Assembly (NCBI RefSeq): GCF_052857255.1
Contig: NC_135502.1
Span: 190,103,257-190,167,256, forward strand
DNA: 64,000 nucleotides
DNA from: Amblyomma americanum
Lineage: Eukaryota; Arthropoda; Arachnida; Ixodida; Ixodidae
Direction of reading: 5' to 3'
Part shown: positions 50,048 through 60,213 of the stretch, piece after piece
Layout: each line of letters starts with the position of its first letter
How positions within the stretch are numbered: the stretch's first letter is position 1
Position numbers and translations under genes: made by a program
The notes under the pieces: generated by a model
Databases searched by the model: none
What the model saw: only the letters and a program-made list of their open reading frames with translations
What the model was told of the DNA's origin: nothing

Positions 50048-50725
50048 TCAGGGTGCCACATGCCCAGTGCCAAATAACGAAACTCGACTCGATTTAAAGC
50101 AGTGTGACGTCAATATTGCAGCAGCTGCCGTTGATACGCTGGTGGCCGTTAACAGTAGTGGATCGCTTCCACAGGTGCTGCTGCCGTGTTGCTCGATGTT
50201 CCTTGCAGTGTCGTAACTCTGGGTATTAAAGCAATTCAGCGTTTTCACGTCGCTGCCGTAAATACAGGTGTTCACTCGAGCAATGCACCTTGGTAGAACG
50301 AAGCCAAGAATTGGAACCAAAGTGAGGAAATGGTTCCTCAACATCACCTCGCTCAGGGTGAAACGATGCCCAGTTCCAAAGAACGAAGCATGACTAGATA
50401 TATAGCAGTGTGACGTCATTGTTGCAGCAGCTGCCGTTGGTATGCTGGGAAGGGTGAACAGTGGTGGGTCGGTTGTACACGTTCTGATGCCGTGTTGCTC
50501 GATGTTCCTTGTAGCGTCGTAACTCTCGGCATTACAGTAATTCAGCGTTTTAATATCGTTTTCGTATATGCAGGTGTTCACTCGAGCAATGGAGCCTAGT
50601 AGAACGAAGACAAGAACCTGAACCAAAACGACGAATTGGTGCCTCAACATCACCTCGCTCAGGGTGTCGCCATGCCCAGTGCCAAAGAACGAAACGTGAC
50701 TCGATTTTAAGCAGTGGGACGTCAA
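50048..50725 (-). CDS. Repeat-derived open frame, 225 codons
   Basis: It starts at TTG (TSHCLKSSHVSFF) and has just over two repeats, with hydrophobic segments FVVLVQVLVFVLLGS and FLTLVPILGFVLPRC. It is the older counterpart of the low-coordinate part of the frame at 33,001-33,948 and differs by scattered replacements, several of them radical (C to S, G to S). This offers a pair for testing selection. Confidence 0.15.
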   Translation of the reverse strand: MTSHCLKSSHVSFFGTGHGDTLSEVMLRHQFVVLVQVLVFVLLGSIARVNTCIYENDIKTLNYCNAESYDATRNIEQHGIRTCTTDPPLFTLPSIPTAAAATMTSHCYISSHASFFGTGHRFTLSEVMLRNHFLTLVPILGFVLPRCIARVNTCIYGSDVKTLNCFNTQSYDTARNIEQHGSSTCGSDPLLLTATSVSTAAAAILTSHCFKSSRVSLFGTGHVAP

Positions 50726-50745
50726 TGTTGCAGCAGCTGCCGATG

Positions 50746-51948
50746 TTATGCTGGGGGCCGTGAACAGTGGTGGATTGGTTCCACACGTGTTGAAGCCGTG
50801 TTGCTCGTGTTCCTTGTAGCGTCGTAACTCTCGGTATTACCGTAATTCAGCATTTTAAGGTCGTTGTCCTTAATGCAGGTGTTCACTCGAGCAATGCACT
50901 CTGGTAGAACAAAGCCAAGTACCTGAACCAAAAAGAGGAAATGGTTCCTCAACATCACCTCGCTCAGGGTGCCACCATGCCCTGTGCCAAAGAATGAAAC
51001 GTGACTCCATTTAAAGCAGTGTGATGTCAATGCTGCAGCCACTACCGATGTTACGCTGGGGACAGTGAACAGTGGTGGATCGGTTCCACAGGTGCTGAAG
51101 CCGTGTTGCACGATGTTCCTTGTAGCGTCGTAACTCTCGGCATTACAGTAATTCAGCGTTTTTATATCGCTTTCGGAAATGCAGGTGTTCAGTCGAACAA
51201 TGCAGCCTGGTAGAACGTAGCAAAGAATCTTATTCAAAAAGAGAAAATGGTTCCTCAACATCGCCGCGCTCAGGGTGCCACCATGCCCAGTGCCAAAGAA
51301 CGAAACGTGACTCGGTTTAAAGTAGTGTGATGTCGATGTTACAGCAGATGCCCATGTTACGCTGGTGGCCATGAACAGTAGTGGATCGGTTCCACAGGTG
51401 CTGATGCCGTGTTGCTCGATGTTCTTTGCAGTGTTATAACTCTGGGTATTGCAGTAATTCAGCGTTTTCACGTCGTTGCCGTAAATATAGGTGTTCACTC
51501 GAGCAATGCAGCTTGATAAAATGAAGCCAAGAATCAGAACCAATATGACGAAATGGTTACTCAACATCACCTCGCTCAGGGTGAAACCATAACCAGTTCC
51601 AAAGAAGGAAGCATGATTCGATTTAAAGGAGTGTGAAGTCAATTTTGCAGGAGCTGCCGATGTTACGCTAGGGACCGTGAACAGTAGGGATCGGTTCCAC
51701 AGGTGGTGATGCCATGTTGCTCGATGTACCTTGTAGCGTCGTAACTCTCGGTATTGCAGTAATTCAGAGTTTTCAGGTCGCTGTTGTAAATGCAGGTGTT
51801 CACTCGAGCAATGCAGCCTGGTAGAACGAAGCAAAGAATCTGAATCGAAAATACAAAATGGTTCCTCAACATCACCTCGCTCAGGGTTCCACCATGCCCC
51901 AGTTCTAAAGAACGAAATGTGACTCGATTTAAAGCAGTGTGACGTCAA
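50746..51948 (-). CDS. Repeat-derived open frame, 400 codons
   Basis: It opens at TTG. An extra C (tgccccagttc) then throws the first repeat into the alternative register (AWWNPERGDVEEPF, LRSTRLHCSSEHLHLQQRP). A compensating loss (cagtagggatcgg) restores the main register at LFTVPSVTSAAPAKLTSH. Three further repeats follow, with hydrophobic segments FVILVLILGFILSSC, FLFLNKILCYVLPGC and FLFLVQVLGFVLPEC. It ends after the one-base gctcgtgttcc loss. The paired +1/-1 changes make a single functional protein doubtful. Confidence 0.15.
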   Translation of the reverse strand: MTSHCFKSSHISFFRTGAWWNPERGDVEEPFCIFDSDSLLRSTRLHCSSEHLHLQQRPENSELLQYRELRRYKVHRATWHHHLWNRSLLFTVPSVTSAAPAKLTSHSFKSNHASFFGTGYGFTLSEVMLSNHFVILVLILGFILSSCIARVNTYIYGNDVKTLNYCNTQSYNTAKNIEQHGISTCGTDPLLFMATSVTWASAVTSTSHYFKPSHVSFFGTGHGGTLSAAMLRNHFLFLNKILCYVLPGCIVRLNTCISESDIKTLNYCNAESYDATRNIVQHGFSTCGTDPPLFTVPSVTSVVAAALTSHCFKWSHVSFFGTGHGGTLSEVMLRNHFLFLVQVLGFVLPECIARVNTCIKDNDLKMLNYGNTESYDATRNTSNTASTRVEPIHHCSRPPA

Positions 51949-53323
51949 TGTTGCAGCAGCTACGATTTTATGCTGGGGGCCGTGAACAGTGGTGGATCGG
52001 TTCCACAGGTGCTGATGTCGTGTTGCTGGATGTTCCTTGCAGTGTCGTAACTCTGGGTACTACAGTAATTCAGCGTTTTTACGTCACTGCCGTAAATACA
52101 GGTGTTCACTCGAGCAATGCAGCTTGGTAGAAAGCAGCCAAGAACCTGAACCCAAAAGACGAAATAGTTTCTCAGCATCACCTCACTCAGGGTAGCACAA
52201 TACCGAGTGCCAAATAACGAAACGTGACACGATATAAAGCAGTGTGACATCAATGTTTCAGCAACTGCCGATGTTACGCTGGGGGCCATGAACGGTGGTG
52301 GATCGTTTCCGCACGTGCTGATGTCGTGTTGCTCGATGTTCCTTGTGGCGTTGTAACTCTCGTTATTACAGTAATTCAGCGTTTTCAGGTCGATGTCTTG
52401 ATTGCAGGTGTTCACTCGAGCAATGAAGTCAGGTAGAACGAAGCCAAGAACCTGAACCAAAAAGACGAAATGGTCCCTCAACATCACCTCGCTCAGGGTG
52501 CCACATGCCCAGTGCCAAATAACGAAACTCGACTCGATTTAAAGCAGTGTGACGTCAATGTTTCAGCATCTGCCGTTGATACGCTTTTGGCCGTTAACAG
52601 TGGTGGATCGGTTCCACAGGTGCTGATGCCATGTTGCTCGATGTTCGTTGTAGCGTCGTAACTCTCGGTATTACAGTAATTCAGTGTTTTCAGGTCGCGG
52701 TCGTAAATGCAGGCGTTCGCTCGCGCAATGCAGCCTGGTAGAACGAAGCCAAGAACCTGAACCAAAAAGACGAAATTTTTCCTCAACATCACCTCGCTCA
52801 GGGTGTCACCACGCCTGTGCCAAAGAACGAAATGAGACTCGATTTAAAGCAGTGTGACGTCAATAATGCAGCAGCTGCCCATGTTACGCTGGTGGCGGTG
52901 AGCAGTGGGGGATCGGTTCCACAGGTGGTGATGCCATGTTGCTCGAATTTTTCTTGTAGCGTCATAACTCTCGGTTATACAGTAATTCAGCCTATTCATG
53001 CCGCTGTCGTAAATGCAGATGTTCACTCGAGCAAAGCAGCCTGGTAAAACGAAGCCAAGAACCCGTATCAAAAAGACGAAATGGTGCCTGAACATCACCT
53101 CGCTTAGGTTGTCACCATGCTCAGTACAAAGAACGAAACGTGACTCAATTTAAAGCAGTGTAACGTCAATTTTGCAGCTGCCCATGCTACGCTGGTGGCC
53201 GTGAACAGTGGGGGATCGGTTCCACAGGTGCTGATGCTGTGTTGCTCGTTGTTCCTTGTGGCGTCGTAATTCTCGGAATTACAGTAATTCAGCGTTTTCA
53301 TATCGATTTCTTAAATGCAGGTG

Positions 53324-54244
53324 TTAACCTCGAGAAATGCAGCCTATTAGAACGAAGCCGAGAACCTGAACCAAAAAGACGTATTGGTGCCTCAACATCA
53401 CCTCGCTCTGGTTGTCACCATGCCCAGAGCCAATGAACGAAACGTGACTCGATTTAAAGCAGTGTGACGTCAATGTTGCAGCAGCTGCCCATGTTACACT
53501 GGTGGCCGTGAAAAGTAGTGGATCGGTTCCACAGGTACTGATGCCGTGTTGCTCGATGTTCCTTGTAGCGTCGTAACTCTCGGTTTTACAGTAATTCAGC
53601 GTTTTCAGGTCGCTGTCGTAAACGCAGGTGTTCATTTGAGCAATGCAGCCTGGTAAAACGAAGCCAAGAACCTTTATCAAAAAGACAAAATGGTGCCTCA
53701 ACATCACCTCGCTCAGGTTGTCACCATGCTCAGTGCCAAAGAACGAAACGTGACTCGATTTAAAGCAGTGTAACGTCAATTTTGCAGCTGCCCATGTTAC
53801 GCTGGTGGCCGTGAACAGTGGTGGATATTTTCCACAGGTGCTGATGCCGTGTTGCTCGATGTTCCTTGTAGCGTTGTAACTATCGGCTTTACAGTAATTC
53901 AGCGTTTTCAGGTCACTCTCGTAAATGCAGGTGTTCACTCGAACAATGCAGCCTAGTAGAACGAAGCAAAGAACCTTAATCAAAAAGACAAAATGGTTCC
54001 TCAATATCGCCGCGCTCAGGTTGCCGCCTTGCCCAGTGCCAAAGAACGAAACGTGATTCGATTTAAAGCAGTGCGAGGTCAATGTTGCAGCAACAACCCA
54101 TGTTACGCTGGTGGTTGTGAACAGTGGTGGATCGGTTCCGCAGGTGCTCATGCCGCGTTGCTTGGTGTTACTTGTAGCGTCGTAACTCTGGGTATTACAC
54201 AAATTCAGCATTTTCATGTCGCTGTCGTAAATGCAGGTGTTCAC
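53324..54244 (-). CDS. Repeat-derived open frame, 306 codons
   Basis: It opens at GTG inside the NTCIYDSDMK motif, just after a frame-breaking insertion shared with 35.7 kb (caaggaaactgagcc). It contains three repeats (FVFLIKVLCFVLLGC, FVFLIKVLGFVLPGC, YVFLVQVLGFVLIGC) with four well-kept cysteine positions per repeat. Two monomers carry a three-base loss (ttttgcagctgccc, residues TWAAKLTLHCFKS), which preserves the frame. It ends after GCISRG. No known family is recognised. Confidence 0.2.
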   Translation of the reverse strand: MNTCIYDSDMKMLNLCNTQSYDATSNTKQRGMSTCGTDPPLFTTTSVTWVVAATLTSHCFKSNHVSFFGTGQGGNLSAAILRNHFVFLIKVLCFVLLGCIVRVNTCIYESDLKTLNYCKADSYNATRNIEQHGISTCGKYPPLFTATSVTWAAAKLTLHCFKSSHVSFFGTEHGDNLSEVMLRHHFVFLIKVLGFVLPGCIAQMNTCVYDSDLKTLNYCKTESYDATRNIEQHGISTCGTDPLLFTATSVTWAAAATLTSHCFKSSHVSFIGSGHGDNQSEVMLRHQYVFLVQVLGFVLIGCISRG

Positions 54245-54533
54245 TCGAGCAATGCTGTCTGGTAGAACGAAGCCAAGGAAACTGAGCCAAAAAGACGAAA
54301 TGGTTCCTCAACATCACCTCGCTCAGGGTGTCACCATGCCCTGTGCCAAGGAACGAAACGTGACTTGATTTAAAGCAGTGTGACGTCAATGTTGCAGAAG
54401 CTGCCGATGTTACGCTGGTTGCCATGAACAGTGGGGGATCGGTTCCACAGGTGCTGATGCCGTGTTGCTCGTTGTTCCTTGTGGCGTCGTAATTCTCGGC
54501 ATAACAGTAATTCAGCGTTTTCATATAGATTTC

Positions 54534-56147
54534 TTAAATGCAGGTGTTCACTCGAGCAATGCAGCCTATTAGAATGAAGCCGAGAACCTGAACCAAAAAG
54601 ACGTATTGGTGCCTCAACATCACCTCGCTCTTGTTGTCACCATGCCCAGTGCCAATGAAGGAAACGTGACTCGATTTAAAGCAGTGTGACGTCAATGTTG
54701 CAGCAGCTGCCCATGTTACACTGGTGGCCGTGAAAAGTAGTGGATCGGTTCCACAGGTACTAATGCCGTGTTGCTCGATGTTCCTTGTAGCGTCGTAACT
54801 CTCGGTTTTACAGTAATTCAGCGTTTTCAGGTCGCTGTCGTAAATGCAGGTGTTCAGTCGAGCAATGCTGTCGTGTAGAGCGAAGCCAAGAACCTTAATC
54901 AAAAAGACGAAATTGTGCCTCAACATCACCTCGCTCAGGTTCTCACCATGCCCAGTGCCAAAGAACGAAACGTGACTCGATTTAAAGCAGTGTGACATCA
55001 ATGTTGCAGCAGCTTTCGATGTTACGCTTGGGGCCGTGAACAGTGGTGGATCGGTTCCACAGGTGCTGATGCCGTGTTGCTCCATGTTCCTTGTAGCGTC
55101 GTTACTCTCGGATATACAGCAATTCAGCGTTTTCAAGTCGCTGTCGTAAATGCAGGTATTCACTCGAGCAATGCTGTCTGGTAGAACGAAGCCAAGAACC
55201 TGAGCCAAAAAGACTAAATGGTTCCTCAACATCACCTCGCTCAGGGTGTCACCATGCCCAGTGCCAAAGAACGTAACGTGAATCGATTTAAAGCAGTGTA
55301 ACGTCAATTTTGCAGCTGCCCATGTTACGCTGGTGGCCGTGAACAGTGGTGGATATTTTCCACAGGTGCTGATGCCGTGTTGCTCGATGTTCCTTGTAGC
55401 GTTGTAACTATCGGCTTTACAGTAATTCAGCGTTTTCAGGTCACTGTCGTAAATGCAGGTGTTCACTCGAACAATGCAGCCTGGTAGAACGAAGCAAAGA
55501 ACCTTAATCAAAAAGACAAAATGGTTCCTCAATATCACCGCGCTCAGGTTGCCGCCTTGCCCAGTGCCAAAGAACGAAACGTGACTCGGTTTAAAGTAGT
55601 GTGATGTCAATGTTACAGCAGATGCCCAAGTTACGCTGTTGGCCGTGAACAGTGGAGGATCGGTTCCGCAGGGGCTGATGTCGTGTTGCTGGATGTTCCT
55701 TGCTGTGTCGCAACTCTGGGTATTACAGTAATTCAGCGTTTTCACGTCACTGCCGTAAATACATGTGTTCACTCGAGCAATGCAGCTTGGTAGAACGAAG
55801 CCAAGAACCTGAACCCAAAAGACGAAATGGTTCCTCAGCATCACCTCACTCAGGGTAGCACAATACCGAGTGCCAAATAACGAAACGTGACACGATTCAA
55901 AGCAGTGTGACATCAATGTTTCATCAACTGCCGATGTTACGCTGGGGGCCGTGAACAGTGGTGGATCGTTTCCGCACGTGCTGATGTCGTGTTGCTCGAT
56001 GTTCCTTGTAGCGTTGTAACTCTCGTTATTACAGTAATTCAGCGTTTTCAGGTCGATGTCTTGATTGCAGGTGTTCACTCGAGCAATGAAGTCAGGTAGA
56101 ACGAATCCAAGAACCTGAACCAAAAAGCCGAAATGGTCCCTCAACAT
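54534..56147 (-). CDS. Candidate 102-residue-repeat protein, 537 codons, ATG start at a signal-like segment
   Basis: This is the best coding candidate. The ATG at 56,145-56,147 opens a hydrophobic N-terminus (MLRDHFGFLVQVLGFVLPDF) ending in small residues compatible with signal-peptide cleavage. The frame then runs through more than five monomers with segments FVFWVQVLGFVLPSC, FVFLIKVLCFVLPGC, LVFLAQVLGFVLPDS, FVFLIKVLGFALHDS and YVFLVQVLGFILIGC. Each is followed by a polar tail with NTCIY, NYC, HGISTCG and TSHCFKS cysteines. It ends at a TAA directly after NTCI (ttaaatgc). Six hydrophobic stretches would suit a repeated membrane or secreted antigen-like protein, but replacements are frequent and no known family is recognised. 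Confidence 0.28.
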   Translation of the reverse strand: MLRDHFGFLVQVLGFVLPDFIARVNTCNQDIDLKTLNYCNNESYNATRNIEQHDISTCGNDPPLFTAPSVTSAVDETLMSHCFESCHVSLFGTRYCATLSEVMLRNHFVFWVQVLGFVLPSCIARVNTCIYGSDVKTLNYCNTQSCDTARNIQQHDISPCGTDPPLFTANSVTWASAVTLTSHYFKPSHVSFFGTGQGGNLSAVILRNHFVFLIKVLCFVLPGCIVRVNTCIYDSDLKTLNYCKADSYNATRNIEQHGISTCGKYPPLFTATSVTWAAAKLTLHCFKSIHVTFFGTGHGDTLSEVMLRNHLVFLAQVLGFVLPDSIARVNTCIYDSDLKTLNCCISESNDATRNMEQHGISTCGTDPPLFTAPSVTSKAAATLMSHCFKSSHVSFFGTGHGENLSEVMLRHNFVFLIKVLGFALHDSIARLNTCIYDSDLKTLNYCKTESYDATRNIEQHGISTCGTDPLLFTATSVTWAAAATLTSHCFKSSHVSFIGTGHGDNKSEVMLRHQYVFLVQVLGFILIGCIARVNTCI

Positions 56148-56256
56148 CCCCTCGCTCAGGGTGCCACATGCCCAGTGCCAAATAACGAAACTCGACTCTA
56201 TTTAAAGCAGTGTGACGTCAATGATGCAGCATCTGCCGTTGATACGCTGGTGGCCG

Positions 56257-57066
56257 TTAACAGTGGTGGATCGGTTCCACAGGTGCTGATGCCATGTTGC
56301 TCGATGTTCGTTGTAGCGTCGTAACTCTTGGTATCACATAATTCAGCGTTTTCAGGTCACTGTCGTAAATCCAGGTGTTCACTGGAGCAATGCAGCCTGG
56401 CAGAACGAAGCCAAGAACCCGAACACAAAAGACGTATTGGTGCCTCAACATCACCTCGCTCTGGTTGTCACCATGCCCAGTGCCAATGAACGAAACGTGA
56501 CTCGATTTAAAGCAGTGTGACGTCAATGTTGCAGCAGCTGCCCATGTTACGCTGGTGGCCGTGAACAGTGCGGGAACGGTTCCACAGGTGGTGATGCCAT
56601 GTTGCTCGATGTTCCTTGAAGCGTGATAACTCTCTGTATTACAGTAATTCTGCTTTTTCAGGGCGCTGTCGTAAATGCAGGTGTTCACTCGAGCCATGCT
56701 GTTGTGTAGAGCGAAGCCAAGAACCTGAATCAAAAAGACGAATTGGTGCCTCAACATCACCTCACTCAGGTTGTCACCATGCCCAGTGCCAAAGAACGAA
56801 ACGTGACTCGATTTAAAGCAGTGTGACGTCAATGTTGCAGCAGCTTTCGATGTTAAGCTGGGGGCCGAGAACAGTGGTGGATCAGTTTCACAGGTGCTGA
56901 TGCCGTGTTGCTCGATGTTCCTTGTAGCATCGTAACTCTCGGTATTACAGTAATTAAACGTTTTCACGTCGCTGTCGTAAATGCGGGTGTTCAATCTAGC
57001 AATGCAGCCTGATAAAACGAAGCAAAGGATCTGAGTAAAAAAGACAAAATGGTTACTCAACATCAC
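56257..57066 (-). CDS. Repeat-derived open frame, 269 codons
   Basis: The first ATG is at 57,061-57,063 (MLSNHFVFFTQILCFVLSGC). Two more repeats follow (FVFLIQVLGFALHNS, YVFCVRVLGFVLPGC), then a one-base loss in ggtatcacataattcag shifts the frame to VIPRVTTLQRTSSNMAS and it stops. It is a diverged relative of 35,622-36,356. A CRE/TTTAAA module with its upstream ORF lies at 56,766-56,831, but the E-box is lost there (cagctttc). Confidence 0.18.
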   Translation of the reverse strand: MMLSNHFVFFTQILCFVLSGCIARLNTRIYDSDVKTFNYCNTESYDATRNIEQHGISTCETDPPLFSAPSLTSKAAATLTSHCFKSSHVSFFGTGHGDNLSEVMLRHQFVFLIQVLGFALHNSMARVNTCIYDSALKKQNYCNTESYHASRNIEQHGITTCGTVPALFTATSVTWAAAATLTSHCFKSSHVSFIGTGHGDNQSEVMLRHQYVFCVRVLGFVLPGCIAPVNTWIYDSDLKTLNYVIPRVTTLQRTSSNMASAPVEPIHHC

Positions 57067-60000
57067 CTCGCTCAGGGTTCCACCATGGCCAGTTCCAAAG
57101 AACGAAATGTGACACTGATTTAAAGCAGTGTGAAGTCAATGTTGCAGGAGCTGCCGATGTTACGCTGGGGGCCGTGAACAGGGGGGATCGGTTCCACAGG
57201 TGATGATGCCATGTTGCTCGATGTTCCTCGTAGCGTCGTGACTCTCGGTACTGCAGTAAGTCAGCGTTTTCAGGTCGCTGTCGTAAAGGCAGGCGTTCAC
57301 TCGAGCCATGCATATTATTAGGACGAAGCCAAGAACCTGAACCAAAAAGACGAAATGGTTCTTCAATATTACTTCGCTCAGGGTGTCACCATGCCCAGTT
57401 CTTAAGAATGAAACGTAACTCGATTTAAAGATGAGTGACATCAATGTTGCTTCAGCTGCCTATGTTACGCTGGTGGCCGAGAACAGTGGTTGATCGGTTC
57501 CAGCGGTGCTGATGCCGTGTTGCTCGATGTTCCTTGTAGCGTTGTATCTTTCGGTATTACAGTATGTAAGCATATTCAGGTCGCTGTTGTAAATGCAGGT
57601 GTTCAATCGAGCAATCCAGCCTGGTAGAACGAAGCCAAGAAGCTCATCCAAAAAGATGAAATGGTTCCTCAACATCACATCGATTAGGGTGACACCATGC
57701 CCAGTGCCAAAGAACGAATCGTGACTCGATTTAAAACAGTGTGACGTCAATGTTGCAGCAGCTGCCGATGTTATGCTGTGGCCATGAACAGTGTTGGATC
57801 GGTTCCACAGGTGCTGATGCCGTGTTGCTCGATGTTCCTTGTAGCGTCGTATCTCTCGGTATTACAGTATTTAGGCATTTTCAGGTCGCTGTCGTAAATG
57901 CAGGTGTTCAGTCGAGCAAAACAGCCTGGTAGAACGAAGCAAGAACCTCATCCAAAAAGACGAAATGGTTCCTCAACATCACCTCGCTCAGGGTGCCACC
58001 ATGCCCAGTGGCTAAGAACTGAACGTGACTCGATTTAATGCAGTGTGACGTCAATGTTGCAGCAGCTGCCGATGTTACGCTGGGGGCCGTGAACAGGAAT
58101 GGATCGGCTGCACAGTTGCTGAGCTGTGTTGCTCGATATTCCTTGTAGCGTCGTGTCTCTTGGTATTACAGTAATTCAGCGTTTTCAGGTCGCTGTCGTA
58201 AATGCAGGTGTTCACTCGAGGAATGCAGCCTTTTAGAACGAAGTCAAGAACCTGAACGAAAAAGACGAAATGGTGCCTCATCATCACCTCGTTCAGGATG
58301 TCACCATGCCCAGTGCCAAATAACGAAACTCAACTCGATTTAAAGCAGTGTGACGTCAATGTTGCAGCAGCTGCGGATATTATGCTGGGGGCAGTGAAGA
58401 ATGGTAGATCGGTTCCACACGGGCTGATTCCCTGATGCTAGATGTTCCTTGTAGCGTCCTAACTCTTGGTATCACATATTTCAGCGTTGTCAGGTCGCTG
58501 TCGTAAATCCAGGTGCTCACTGGAGCAATGCAGCCTGGCAGAACGAAGCCAAGAACCTGAACCCAAAAGACGAAATGGTTCCTCAACATCACCTTGTTTA
58601 GGGTGCCACCATGCCCAGTGCCAAAGAACAAAACATGACTCGATTTAAAGCAATGTGACATCAATGTTGCAGCAGCTGCCGATGTTACGCTCGGGCTATG
58701 AACAATGGCCGATCGGTTCCACTGGTGCTGATGCCGTGTCGCTCGATGTTCCTTGCAGCGTTGTAACTCTCGGTATTACAGTAATTCCGCGTTTTCTGGA
58801 CGCTGTTGTAAAGGCAGGCGTTCACTCGAGCCATGCATATTATTAGGACGAAGCCAAGAACCTGAACCAAAAAGACGAAATGGTCCCTCAACATCACCTC
58901 GCTCAGGATGTCACCATGCCCAGTGCCAAAGAAGGTAACGTGACTCGATTTAAAGCAGTGTGACGTCAATGTTGCAGCAGCTACTCATGTTACGCTGGTG
59001 GCCGTGAACAATGGCGGATCGGTTCCACAGGTGCTGATGCCGCGTTGCTTGATGTTCCTTGCAGTGTCGTAACTCTGGGTATTATTGTAATTTATCGACT
59101 TCAGGTCACTGTCGTAAATGCAGGTGTTCACTCGAGCAATTCAGCTTGGTAGAGCGAAGCCAAGAATCGGAAATAAAGTGAGGAAATGGTTCCTCAACAT
59201 CTCCTCGCTCAGGGTGAAACCATGCCCAGTTCCAAAGAACGGAGCATGACTAGATTTATAGCAGTGTGACGTCAATGATGCAGCAGCTTCCGTTGTTACG
59301 CTGGGAATGGTGAACAGTGGTGGGTCGGTTGTACACGTTCTGATGCCGTGTTGCTCGATGTTCCTTGTAGCGTCGTAACTCTCGGCATTACAGTAATTCA
59401 GCGTTTTAATATCGGTTTCGTATATGCAGGTGTTCACTCGAGCAATGTAGTCTAGTAGAACGAAGACAAGAACCTGAACCAAAAAGACGAATTGTTGCCT
59501 CAACATCACCTCGTTCAGTGTGTCGCCATGCCCAGTGCCAAAGAACGAAACGTGAGTCGAGCTTAAGCAGTGTGACGTCAATGCTGCAGCAACTTTCGAT
59601 GTTAAGCTGGGGGCAGTGAACAGTGGCGTATCAGTTCCACAGGTGCTGATGCCGTGTTGCTCGATGTTCCTTGTAGCATCGTAACTCTCGGTATTACAGT
59701 AATAAACGTTTTCACGTCGCTGTCGTAAATGCGGGTGTTCAATCTAGCAATGCAGCTTGATAGAACGAAGCAAAGAATCTGAGTAAAAAAGACAAAATGG
59801 TTACTCAACATCACCTCGCTCAGGGTTCCACCATGCCCAGTTCCAAAGAACGAAATGTGACACTGATTTAAAGCAGTGGGAAGTCAATGTTGCAGGAGCT
59901 GCCGATGTTACGCTGGGGGCCGTGAACAGTGGGGAATCGGTTCCACAGGTGGTGATGCCATGTTGCTCGATGTTACTCGTAGCGTCGCAACTCTCGGTAT

Positions 60001-60213
60001 TGCAGTAATTCAGCGTTTTAATATCGCTTTCGTATATGCAGGTGTTCACTCGAGCAATGCAGCCTAGTAGAACGAAGACAAGAACCTGAACCAAAAAGAC
60101 GAATTGGTGCCTCAACATCACCTCGCTCAGGGTGTCGCCATGCCCAGTGCCAAAGAACGAAACGTGACTCGATTTTAAGCAGTGTGATGTCAATGCTGCA
60201 GCCGCTACCGATG

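Noticed and set aside
50746..51948. Programmed frameshifting to join the two minus-strand registers
   Set aside because: The register changes coincide with ordinary single-base indels (tgccccag, cagtaggg) that differ between monomers, and there is no conserved slippery site with a downstream structure.
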